64,000 bases of DNA from Runella sp. MFBS21 (GTDB lineage: Bacteria; Bacteroidota; Bacteroidia; Cytophagales; Spirosomataceae): the NCBI RefSeq assembly GCF_029433105.1, contig NZ_JARNTW010000008.1, positions 186,001-250,000 on the forward strand. The letters are read 5' to 3'. This document shows, piece by piece, positions 1-7,089 of this stretch. The first letter of the stretch is position 1. Each line of letters begins with the position of its first letter. The notes under the pieces are model-generated. The model saw only the letters and a list, made by a program, of their open reading frames with translations. It had not been told where the DNA came from and did no database searches. The position numbers were made by a program, and so were the translations under genes.

Positions 1-307
1 AATCCAACGGCATGGGTTTATCAAGAGGAAATTGGATAGAGCCTTTTCCTGTTTTAAAATCCTTAAAATCAGACTCAAACCTCTTATCGTTCATGGGAAT
101 GGGATAAAACCCAATGTGTTTTTTGAAAGCCGCAAAATATACCAAGTTGCCATTGAGTACAAAGGTAGGCATGGCATACTTAATGGCTTCTTGGGCAGTA
201 GGTGCAGCAGCCCTAACGGTAGCGCGTATTTGTTGTAAAATCACTTGTACTTCAAGAGGCTGCCAAGCGATGTATTCGTCTATATTTTTGGCTACTTTTT
301 TCTCCAT
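1..307 (-). CDS. DUF1801 domain protein, 3' end beyond window
   Basis: The minus strand reads open from ATG at 307 to the window edge, about 102 codons, so the C-terminus is missing. The translation starts MEKKVAKNIDEYIA and contains EAIKYAMPTFVLNGNL, VYFAAFKKHIGFYPIP and GSIQFPLDKPMP. This is the signature of the DUF1801/YdhG-like family, small cytosolic alpha/beta proteins of uncertain role; some relatives resemble frataxin-like iron chaperones. It lies 14 bp downstream of the SRPBCC gene on the same strand and may be cotranscribed with it; such stress or housekeeping cassettes of DUF1801, SRPBCC and ArsR genes are frequent in Bacteroidota. The family call rests on motif recognition and the function is unknown. 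Confidence 0.8.
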   Translation of the reverse strand, partial: MEKKVAKNIDEYIAWQPLEVQVILQQIRATVRAAAPTAQEAIKYAMPTFVLNGNLVYFAAFKKHIGFYPIPMNDKRFESDFKDFKTGKGSIQFPLDKPMPLD

Positions 308-321
308 GACTTAAAGCTTGC

Positions 322-825
322 TTAAATAGTAATTGCTGAAGTTTGAAGCAAATCGTCCAAATTCTCAAAAATCGAAACTACCCCTCCTTCCATTCCACTT
401 TCTATCATGGCATCGCGGTCGTCTACTGAGCGGCATACGTCGTGAATAGTAAGTTTTGTTCTATCATCAGACAATGCTTCAAATAGCATCACCTCCAGCA
501 CCACGTGACCCCGCTCTGGAAGGGCTTCAAATTCAGACGTTTGAACAATTCGCTCAGGTGCAGTAAGTTCGTGAATTACGCCACTAAATACACACAATAC
601 CTTCCCCTGTGCATTGGTATGAGTATATCTATATTGACCTCCTTCGCAATAATCGTGGGTATTGAAGTGCATAGTGACACCTTTGGGAGCAAAAAATTGA
701 ACCAAAATCTCAGGTTGGCTAAAAGCTCTAAACACCAACTCCCGAGGCGCGTCAAATTCGCGATAAATAAAAAGCTCTTGCTTTCCTTTTTCTGCTACAA
801 TCTGTGTTTTGTTTTTACTAGCCAT
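322..825 (-). CDS. SRPBCC / AHSA1-type START-domain protein
   Basis: This 167-residue protein has the usual layout of the activator-of-Hsp90-like SRPBCC family: an N-terminal strand and helix with FDAPRELVFRAFSQPEIL, a central GGQYRYTHTNAQGK turn, a strand run around PERIVQTSEFEALPE, and the long C-terminal helix that closes a hydrophobic pocket (MIESGMEGGVVSIFENLDDLL). Such proteins bind small hydrophobic ligands; the ligand here cannot be told. In this family the gene is commonly cotranscribed behind an ArsR-type repressor. Here the start codon overlaps the end of a short ArsR-like remnant (818-925), and the shared leader carries a perfect palindrome at 963-1002. Expression was therefore probably once repressed by that ArsR and may now be constitutive or under a regulator in trans. 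Confidence 0.88.
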   Translation of the reverse strand: MASKNKTQIVAEKGKQELFIYREFDAPRELVFRAFSQPEILVQFFAPKGVTMHFNTHDYCEGGQYRYTHTNAQGKVLCVFSGVIHELTAPERIVQTSEFEALPERGHVVLEVMLFEALSDDRTKLTIHDVCRSVDDRDAMIESGMEGGVVSIFENLDDLLQTSAITI

Positions 826-925
826 TTTGTTTCAATTTAAGTTGTCGTAGTAATTCATCCAATTGTAAAAAACGCTCTTGCCAAATCTGACGGAAGGCTT
901 CGAGCCAATACCTATTTGTTTTCAT
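818..925 (-). pseudogene. C-terminal remnant of an ArsR-family repressor
   Basis: A 35-codon frame starts at ATG 925 and stops at 818-820, overlapping the start of the SRPBCC gene by 8 bp. Its peptide (NRYWLEAFRQIWQERFLQLD followed by ELLRQLK) matches in style the extreme C-terminus of ArsR regulators paired with SRPBCC proteins, a helix with W-x-x-R-x-x-x-L-D spacing. The winged-helix region of about 70 residues that should precede it is absent, and nothing like it is seen upstream to 1320. The leader with promoter and operator is intact. I infer an internal deletion that kept the promoter, a start codon and the last helix. The short frame might still be translated to couple translation of the next gene. 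Confidence 0.6.
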
Positions 926-962
926 TGTACAAAAATTAAGAGGAGAGAAGAATGTTTTAAGG

Positions 963-1008
963 CAACCAATCAGTTGCAAATATACAAGCAACTGATTGGT
1001 TGCGCAAA
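963..1008 (-). promoter_or_regulatory. Promoter with overlapping ArsR-type palindromic operator
   Basis: CAACCAATCAGTTGC (963-977) and its exact inverse (988-1002) form a 15-bp perfect inverted repeat with a 10-bp spacer. On the minus strand the spacer holds TATATTTG (977-984), which fits the Bacteroidota -7 box TAnnTTTG, and TTTG (1005-1008) lies 20 bp upstream as a -33 element. A dimeric repressor on the palindrome would cover the -7 region. The arms contain CAACCA/TGGTTG, a pattern I associate with ArsR-SRPBCC operators in this phylum (recalled, not checked). Confidence 0.65.
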
Positions 1009-1056
1009 TTTTTTAAACAAAATTTATCCCTTAACTATTTTTTAGGTGCTATCTAG

Positions 1057-1194
1057 CTACCCAAACACAAGTTTATCCTTGTCCAAAGGAATCATATTAT
1101 AAAAATGGTTGTGGCCTATCTCCTCAAAATAATATTGTTTCCATTTTTTGGTTTAGGTATCTAGTTGGAGTAGCCCTGTATGCCAACATCTCCT
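1057..1194 (-). pseudogene. Possible fragment of a two-component-type beta-propeller repeat
   Basis: One minus frame reads GLLQLDT, then a TAA at 1153-1155, then TKKWKQYYFEEIGHNHF and YNMIPLDKDKLVFG before TAG at 1057-1059. The spacing (LxxLDTxTKKW ... MIPLDKDKLVFG) resembles one blade of the sensor propellers found in hybrid two-component receptors. The internal stop would be a single C-to-T change from CAA. There is no start codon and no flanking blades, so if real this is a dead fragment. The call rests on residue pattern alone. Confidence 0.3.
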
Positions 1195-1268
1195 CTACGC
1201 CGTTGCGGGTGGAGCCTACTAGACTGGTTGAATAAGTCGCTATTTTGAGTAAATGGAGAAAAGGGATG

Positions 1269-1320
1269 TTATTATTTGTAAAAAGGCTGCCTAAAAAGGT
1301 AGCCTTTTTACAAATAATAA
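1269..1320 (-). terminator. Hairpin terminator after the haloperoxidase-like gene
   Basis: Long near-perfect inverted repeat: the arm TTATTATTTGTAAAAAGGCT and its partner AGCCTTTTTACAAATAATAA enclose a short loop, directly after the stop codon of the minus-strand gene at 1321. A-rich and T-rich flanks on both sides make it plausible in either direction. Confidence 0.7.
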
Positions 1321-2676
1321 TTACTGCGCCTTACTCAACCTATTTTCTTTTCTGGTTTTGGCCACTTGTAGTACATTTTTACCGATATTGATACCACAAC
1401 GTAAGCCTTCGTCACAGCCCGAACGATAGTGAATTCCTCCATATACTCGGCTGATACCTGCCATTTCAGCGGCTTCTCGGAAAGATTTAAAAGACATAAC
1501 ACCGTGTCCGTGTTTAAATTCGGTAGAGTCTGTAAAAGCTACATTGTCACCATGCACAAAACTCAAAACCTCTGCCGCTGCTGCCGAGATAGTACTATGC
1601 CCACTGGTATATTCTGGAAAAGGAGGCGTTTGTAAATAGGGTCTCCACTTGGGGTCAATATCAGAATTGATGACGGTTTCAGGACGGATTTTGTTGCTCC
1701 GATATTTTTCATCCCAGCAGCTTATGAACGCATCAAACAAAGCAATAGAGCCTAGCAAATACCCTTCTACACTTTTTTCAAAGGAAGCCTTGGTAGTTTT
1801 GCTAGCGGTTTCGTTGATGGCAAGCCAATGTCCTCCGGGAGTCATTTTTTTGTTGGCAAACATAACGTGCCCTACTACATTCATTACAAAGGGATTGTCG
1901 TCCCAAAACCACGCTATGCGCTTTTGCTCTTCCGTTAGGTTTGTTCCAATATCATATACTTCTCTGGTTTCTTTCCAAAATTCGCTGTTTTTATCCGTGT
2001 TCCACTGTGGAGGGCGGATAGGGATAAATTGGGTGACTGAGTCCATCGTAAAAGGACGGATTTTGTTCCACTCAGGCTCACAAGCATCCGCGTAGGCAGG
2101 AGGAGTGGGAACCCACGTGCCAGGTTTGTTGGTGACAGTAAAGCGTACACCACGTGTTTGTTTATAATAATCTTTGGCAGAATAACGCATCACATGAGCC
2201 GCCACACTATCACCATAAGCGATTGAGTTTTCGATGACTTCATCAGGGATTCCCATTTGCTCGTATTTTTTGTAAAAGTCTTTTTCATATTCATCGAAGA
2301 AGTTTGTTGAAAAAGTAAGATTACGAGCTACTTTAAGGAAAGCACGTGTACTAGCCAACGGAAAGCAATACTTCTTATCGGAATCAGGTGCTACAGGAGA
2401 AGTAAAGCCTTTGAGGCTACCTCCCAATGATTGATACATTGGGTAGCCTGGTACCAGCGCTTCATAACCCGCCAAATTGGCATATACATAAATACGACTG
2501 GCTACTGGCGGCTTGAAAATATCATGAATGATTACTTCCGTCAGTAATTCAACAGATTTGTGATAAAGTTCGGGATCATCACCTTTGGTGCTATAGTCCT
2601 CTTGATTTGGTTTACAGGCATTTATCGACACCATTATGGCTAATGTGCCTAAAAAAAAGAAAGATTTTATTGACAT
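1321..2676 (-). CDS. Vanadium-haloperoxidase-like PAP2 lipoprotein
   Basis: The 451-residue protein carries the acid phosphatase/vanadium haloperoxidase signature in order: K-x6-RP (KYRSNKIRP, RP near 331-332), SGH (TSGHS, near 358-360) and SR-x5-H-x3-D (SRVYGGIHYRSGCDE, from about 409). I chose ATG 2676 because it yields MSIKSFFFLGTLAIMVSINA followed by C, a lipoprotein signal with the lipobox cysteine; the upstream in-frame extension has no signal character. The protein is probably anchored in the periplasm or at the cell surface. Family members are either phosphatases or vanadate-dependent haloperoxidases, and the residues seen do not tell them apart. The gene is monocistronic, with a hairpin terminator immediately downstream. 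Confidence 0.88.
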   Translation of the reverse strand: MSIKSFFFLGTLAIMVSINACKPNQEDYSTKGDDPELYHKSVELLTEVIIHDIFKPPVASRIYVYANLAGYEALVPGYPMYQSLGGSLKGFTSPVAPDSDKKYCFPLASTRAFLKVARNLTFSTNFFDEYEKDFYKKYEQMGIPDEVIENSIAYGDSVAAHVMRYSAKDYYKQTRGVRFTVTNKPGTWVPTPPAYADACEPEWNKIRPFTMDSVTQFIPIRPPQWNTDKNSEFWKETREVYDIGTNLTEEQKRIAWFWDDNPFVMNVVGHVMFANKKMTPGGHWLAINETASKTTKASFEKSVEGYLLGSIALFDAFISCWDEKYRSNKIRPETVINSDIDPKWRPYLQTPPFPEYTSGHSTISAAAAEVLSFVHGDNVAFTDSTEFKHGHGVMSFKSFREAAEMAGISRVYGGIHYRSGCDEGLRCGINIGKNVLQVAKTRKENRLSKAQ

Positions 2677-2852
2677 GATTGAATACATAAAAAGGTAAAA
2701 AACAATAGTCATCTCTCCTACATGAACGGCTCTTGTAGGAATGATTATCTTCTTAGTGGTTCCAAAGAGAACCATACAAAACGTAATGCTGATATTGCTA
2801 AAATAGAATTTTGCAATATCGAGTAGTAGTAAACAAGAAGGTAGATAAACGA

Positions 2853-3398
2853 CTAATGTAAGTTAGGAGGAGGAGAGAAAATGATGTAAAATGGGTTTAA
2901 ATACAACAAGTTGGGAGTGCCGTAGATAGGGCTATCCCAATCTTTCGGATAGCTCACCGCAGTCCAGACCAGAGGCGCTTGAAAAAGGTATACTTTGGTG
3001 AGTTCTTGGAGCCATTTTGTGGCATTGTTGAAAGGTTTTGGAGAAGGCAATGACCAATCCATAAATCCTAACATTAGGTCTGATAGTTCCGCAAAACGCT
3101 CATGTGCATGCTGATTGGTTTTAAGAAGAATATAAAGAGTATCGTTTTGATGATGTTGTTGGATGATATTGTAGAAGTTTTTTCCATCCCGAATGAGTCC
3201 TTCTTCTTGCTCAGGATTTTCCCAAGTTGTATTGTAAGGCAGCATTGGAAGGGGAATGGAGAGCGTTTGCCATTGGTCATTTTCGGTGATTGGTGAGGCA
3301 AAACGAAAATCTTCTTCAAAATACCAAACCGCTACAGTAAGCCCAAACATATGATAGAGCAGCAATACAAAAAGACCGATGGCAATGAGTTTTTTCAG
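2853..3398 (-). CDS. Membrane-anchored protein of unknown function, apparent CTG start
   Basis: The frame encodes one N-terminal membrane helix (KKLIAIGLFVLLLYHMFGLT) followed by a roughly 150-residue hydrophilic domain with IPLPMLPYNTTWENPEQEEG and DGKNFYNIIQQ. I recognise the style of a Bacteroidota family that normally starts MKKLIA and has a similar 'IPLxMPY' stretch; its function is unknown. In this copy the codon before AAAAAACTC is CTG (3396-3398), not ATG, and the next possible initiators, TTG at 3365 and ATG at 3350, lie inside the membrane helix. Either CTG initiates or a point mutation has weakened the start. An in-frame TAA lies just upstream, so no longer start exists. It is transcribed towards the haloperoxidase-like gene. 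Confidence 0.5.
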   Translation of the reverse strand: MKKLIAIGLFVLLLYHMFGLTVAVWYFEEDFRFASPITENDQWQTLSIPLPMLPYNTTWENPEQEEGLIRDGKNFYNIIQQHHQNDTLYILLKTNQHAHERFAELSDLMLGFMDWSLPSPKPFNNATKWLQELTKVYLFQAPLVWTAVSYPKDWDSPIYGTPNLLYLNPFYIIFSPPPNLH

Positions 3399-3736
3399 AG
3401 GTATTGGCAGACAGACGTATTAGCTCGTAAATGTAAAAAGTTATAAGCAGAGTCCCTAGAAGTGGGGTGTTTATCTTATTTAAAACCACCTTCCTTTTGA
3501 GTATCACCCTAAACAAGTGGAATCGGTTCTGAACAAAAATAAGAATAATTAAGCCTATTGAAGCGAGCAAGCAAGACCTTTGACATTAATGAGTTAAACA
3601 CCTTAACACAAAAAACAATTTATCTATTTACATATAACATAAAAAATATATTATCTATTTATTTACAACAAAACACAAATAATATCTTATTATTTAACAA
3701 ATAAAAGATAAAAAAATCCACAAACCATACTTCATA

Positions 3737-3744
3737 TATCTTTG
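3737..3744 (+). promoter_or_regulatory. TAnnTTTG -7 box before the HTH gene
   Basis: TATCTTTG fits the Bacteroidota -7 consensus and sits 33 bp before the ATG at 3778, in a very AT-rich stretch (3571-3777) with no gene. No clear -33 TTG is visible. Confidence 0.45.
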
Positions 3745-3777
3745 CAAAAGTCCTTCTTATAACTATTATATTCTTCT

Positions 3778-4140
3778 ATGAAAGCATCTCATCATGTGCA
3801 TAGTTTTCTCCAATTGTTGAAGACCGAAACTGCTACCGCTGATATTCATCAGCGTGTTAGAATCCGAACCGCCAAAGAATACGCAGGGCAATTGGGTCTT
3901 CATCCTAATTATTTGAATTCCTTATTGAAAGAATATACGGGTACGTCTATTAGTATTCATATCAAAAATCAGCTCTTAGAAAAAAGTAAAAATTTGCTTT
4001 TACAGACAGATTGGACTTTACAGTACATTAGTTACCGTACAGGTTTTGCTAATCGCTCAAACTTCATTCAATTTTTTAAAAGTCAGACAGGAGCGACTCC
4101 CAATGAGTTCAGAAAAATGGCTAGACAAAAAAGCAATTAA
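3778..4140 (+). CDS. Stand-alone AraC-family DNA-binding domain
   Basis: These 120 residues are almost exactly the C-terminal double helix-turn-helix of AraC regulators: first HTH around AKEYAGQLGLHPNYLNSLLK, linker helix IKNQLLEKSKNLLLQT, second HTH WTLQYISYRTGFANRSNFIQ and the closing FFKSQTGATPNEFRK. Full-length family members are about 280 residues with an N-terminal ligand or dimerisation domain, which is absent. A -7 box 33 bp upstream suggests the short form is a genuine gene rather than a truncation, though an old deletion cannot be excluded. It is probably a transcriptional regulator, with targets unknown. It converges on the beta-oxidation genes, with a hairpin between them. Confidence 0.8.
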   Translation: MKASHHVHSFLQLLKTETATADIHQRVRIRTAKEYAGQLGLHPNYLNSLLKEYTGTSISIHIKNQLLEKSKNLLLQTDWTLQYISYRTGFANRSNFIQFFKSQTGATPNEFRKMARQKSN

Positions 4141-4164
4141 TTCAATGAGACGAATGAACATATA

Positions 4165-4205
4165 GCTCCACTTTGACGTACTTTCCAGCACTGCCAAAGT
4201 GGAGC
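4165..4205. terminator. Hairpin between convergent genes
   Basis: GCTCCACTTTG (4165-4175) pairs perfectly with CAAAGTGGAGC (4195-4205) across a 19-nt loop, followed on the plus strand by GGTTTTATTT. It lies between the converging HTH gene and the fadJ-like gene and may serve both. Confidence 0.6.
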
Positions 4206-4214
4206 AAAACGGTT

Positions 4215-6353
4215 TTATTTCTCGGCCTTTTCTCTCAGTTGATGAGTAGGACGAAAACGCTCACCGTAGGTATCTGCCAAACGGTCAAGGGTAGCTACAA
4301 AGGTTTTTGTACCCACAAAATCTGCAAATGACAAAGCTCCACCCGTGTAAGGTGGGAATCCCCAAGCCAATATCGACCCTAAGTCTGCATCTAGCTTGGT
4401 ACGAATCACTCCCTCTTCCATACACCGCACCGCCTCAATCGCCTGACGATACAATAAACGTATTTTTACTTCCTTCAAGGTGGGTTGAGTTTTTGCCAAA
4501 GGAAACAATTCCTCCAATCCCTTCCACAGTTCTTTGGAGGTATTGGTTGGATAATCGTAAAACCCTGCTTGGGCTTTTTTGCCAGAGCGTCCAAGTTCGG
4601 TAAATTGTTTACTGATTTGGTAGCTTGTATCTTCTGTCGAAAGAGCACCATCTTTCAAGGCTTGCGCCGCGATTTTGTAAATCAAATCCAAGGCTACTTC
4701 ATCTGCTACGGCCAACGGCCCCACGGGCATTCCGGCCAATTTCCCAGCGTTTTCTATCAATATTGGATTGACCCCTTCTTTAAGCAATTCCATACCTTCG
4801 GAAGTATAAGTACTAAAACAACGAGAAGTATAAAACCCACGCGAGTCGTTGACAACAATAGGCGTTTTTTTGATTTTTCGCGTAAAATCAATCGCTAAAG
4901 CTAGGGCCTCATCTGAAGTCTCTTTGCCAACAATCAGCTCTACGAGCATCATTTTATCGACGGGCGAAAAGAAATGAATCCCAATAAAATGTGCAGGATG
5001 GGCGGAGGCTTTGGCAAGTCCCGTAATCGGTAAAGTGGAAGTATTGGTACCAAACACACCTCCCTCGGCTAGCATCGGCTCGGCTTCTTGGGTAACTTGG
5101 GCTTTTAGTTCACGATTTTCAAAAACAGCTTCAATTATCAAATCACAGCCTTTCAAATCCTCCACCACAGCCGTGGGTTTAATCAATTCCAACAACACAT
5201 CCGCCTTAAAAGCGTCGATTTTGCCGCGTTCTTGCATTTTTTTCAACAAAGTACGTGCATAGTCTTTGCCTTTTTCGGCTTGCTGAAGGCTCACATCTTT
5301 CAACACTACCTCTATTCCGACGGCAGCACTTACATAAGCGATACCTGCTCCCATCATACCTGCGCCCAAAACACCAAGCTTTTTCACCTCCTTTTTAGGA
5401 ATATCTTTTGGACGACTCGCACCTTTGTTGGCTTCGTTTAATCCCAAAAACATCGTTCTAATCAAATTACCAGCGACTTTGGAGGTAGCTACTTGCACAA
5501 AATGCCGCGCTTCTATGGCAATACCCTTGTCGATATTGACCAATAGCCCCTCATACACACACGACATGATATGCTGCGTAGCGGGGTAATTGCCTTTGGA
5601 TTTGTCCATCATCATGGCCGTACCTACCGTAAAAGTCTGCATTCCAACCGGACTCAATACATTGCCGTTGGGTACTTTATAATTGTCTTTGGCCTGAATT
5701 TTACCCGTCTTTTTGTTGATTTCATCCCAAGGTTTCACAGGGTGGGGATTGGCTTCAATCCAGGCCACTGCTTTGGCCATCATCTCTTCGGGGGTAGTAG
5801 CAACCGCATCTACAATACCGACTTTAAGGGCTTCGCTGGGCGACATATCCTTGCCTTCTAGCATCAAGGGCAGCGCGGCTTGCATGCCAATCATCCGTGG
5901 CAAACGCTGCGTACCTCCCCCACCAGGCAATAAGCCCAACTTCACTTCAGGTAAGCCTAATTTCGCTTTAGGGTTGTCTAAGGCCACGCGATAATGGCAC
6001 GCCAAACAAATCTCCAATCCACCGCCCAAAGCCGTCCCATTGATAGCAGCGACGACAGGTTTACCGTTAGTTTCTATTCTACGAAAAATCTGATTGAGTC
6101 CCGTCGAAATTTTAAGCATCTCGACAGGGTCGGCGTCTTGATTCCTTAATATCATTTTGAGGTCAGCACCTGCCACAAATTCATTTTTTTCGGAAGTAAC
6201 AATGATTCCTTTGACATCCGCATCTTGATAGGCTTTTTCGAGCGCCGCCCCAAAAGCTGGAATAGATTCATCGTTGAGTACATTCATGGGCGAACTGCTC
6301 ATGTTCCAACCCAAGATAGCGATATGATTATGTAGTTGATAGGTAATTGACAT
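4215..6353 (-). CDS. fadJ: Multifunctional enoyl-CoA hydratase / 3-hydroxyacyl-CoA dehydrogenase
   Basis: The 712-residue FadB/FadJ-type alpha subunit of fatty-acid beta-oxidation hydrates trans-2-enoyl-CoA and oxidises the L-3-hydroxyacyl-CoA with NAD. The N-terminal crotonase domain (about 1-190) has the oxyanion-hole motif NGTALGGGLEI and the two expected catalytic glutamates near 114 and 136 (LPEVKLG). The dehydrogenase part begins near 325 with the Rossmann motif GVLGAGMMGAG and contains HFIGIHFFSPVDKMMLVE, followed by the C-terminal dehydrogenase domains. The length is normal for the family. The partner thiolase lies upstream on the same strand at 7090-8295, separated by a 201-bp tandem repeat instead of the usual short gap. 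No acyl-CoA dehydrogenase gene is visible nearby. Confidence 0.93.
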   Translation of the reverse strand: MSITYQLHNHIAILGWNMSSSPMNVLNDESIPAFGAALEKAYQDADVKGIIVTSEKNEFVAGADLKMILRNQDADPVEMLKISTGLNQIFRRIETNGKPVVAAINGTALGGGLEICLACHYRVALDNPKAKLGLPEVKLGLLPGGGGTQRLPRMIGMQAALPLMLEGKDMSPSEALKVGIVDAVATTPEEMMAKAVAWIEANPHPVKPWDEINKKTGKIQAKDNYKVPNGNVLSPVGMQTFTVGTAMMMDKSKGNYPATQHIMSCVYEGLLVNIDKGIAIEARHFVQVATSKVAGNLIRTMFLGLNEANKGASRPKDIPKKEVKKLGVLGAGMMGAGIAYVSAAVGIEVVLKDVSLQQAEKGKDYARTLLKKMQERGKIDAFKADVLLELIKPTAVVEDLKGCDLIIEAVFENRELKAQVTQEAEPMLAEGGVFGTNTSTLPITGLAKASAHPAHFIGIHFFSPVDKMMLVELIVGKETSDEALALAIDFTRKIKKTPIVVNDSRGFYTSRCFSTYTSEGMELLKEGVNPILIENAGKLAGMPVGPLAVADEVALDLIYKIAAQALKDGALSTEDTSYQISKQFTELGRSGKKAQAGFYDYPTNTSKELWKGLEELFPLAKTQPTLKEVKIRLLYRQAIEAVRCMEEGVIRTKLDADLGSILAWGFPPYTGGALSFADFVGTKTFVATLDRLADTYGERFRPTHQLREKAEK

Positions 6354-6439
6354 AGTGATGTTTATTTAGCAGAATGAACGAGACTTTCCAAGTTCTTTTA
6401 TGGTTGCATAGCTTGACCCAAACTACATCGCTTGCGCTT

Positions 6440-7089
6440 GACCCAAACTATCATTTGGGTCAAAAATGGTATTGCGTCTCCGACGCAAAGCCTTTATGTG
6501 AAACAGTTTTTATTGTTTTCAAACGCGGAAAGGCTATTTTGGCATGAGCATATTATTTTGTTCAAACACCTAAATCCTTATAAAGTCGGAGACTTTATAC
6601 CCTACTTGTACCGACATCATGTCGATACAAGCACCAGCCTGCCCCTAACTATCATTTGGGGCAAAAATGGTATTGCGTCTCCGACGCAATACCTGTATGT
6701 GAAACAGTTTTTATTGTTCTCAAACGCGGAAAGGCTATTTTGGCATGAGCATATTATCTTGTGCAAACCCCTAAATCCTTATAAAGTCGGAGACTTTATA
6801 CCCTACTTGTACCGACATCATGTCGATACAAGCACCAGCTTGACCCAAACTATCATTTGGGTCAAAAATGGTACTGCGTCTCCGACGCAATACCTGTATG
6901 TGAAACAGTTTTTATTGTTCTCAAACGCGGAAAGGTTATTTTGGCATGAGCATATTATCTTGTGCAAACCCCTAAATCCTTATAAAGTCGGAGACTTTAT
7001 ACCCTACTTGTACCGACATCATGTCGATACAAGCACCAGCTTGACCCAAACTATCATTTGGGGCAAAAGTGGCACTGCGTCTCCGACGC
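6440..7089. repeat. 201-bp tandem hairpin repeat, about 3.2 copies
   Basis: The landmark AACTATCATTTGGG begins at 6446, 6647, 6848 and 7049, an exact 201-bp period; the fourth copy stops after about 40 bp at the thiolase stop codon. Each unit carries four palindromes: GACCCAAA...TTTGGGTC, GCGTCTCCGACGC, AAAGTCGGAGACTTT and CGACATCATGTCG. Copies differ by scattered substitutions, for example GACCCAAA/TTTGGGTC against GCCCCTAA/TTTGGGGC. The repeat sits between the thiolase and fadJ-like genes in their direction of transcription. Because 201 is divisible by three, it creates a long spurious frame on the plus strand. A single inverted copy lies at 37746-37867. Confidence 0.92.

Noticed and set aside
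1-314. Two plus-strand frames at the window start
   Set aside because: The minus strand carries a clear DUF1801 protein across the same bases.
3316-3570. 84-codon minus-strand frame overlapping the membrane protein gene
   Set aside because: It overlaps the better-supported frame with the conserved-looking KKLIAIG helix; its C-terminal half is that helix read out of frame.
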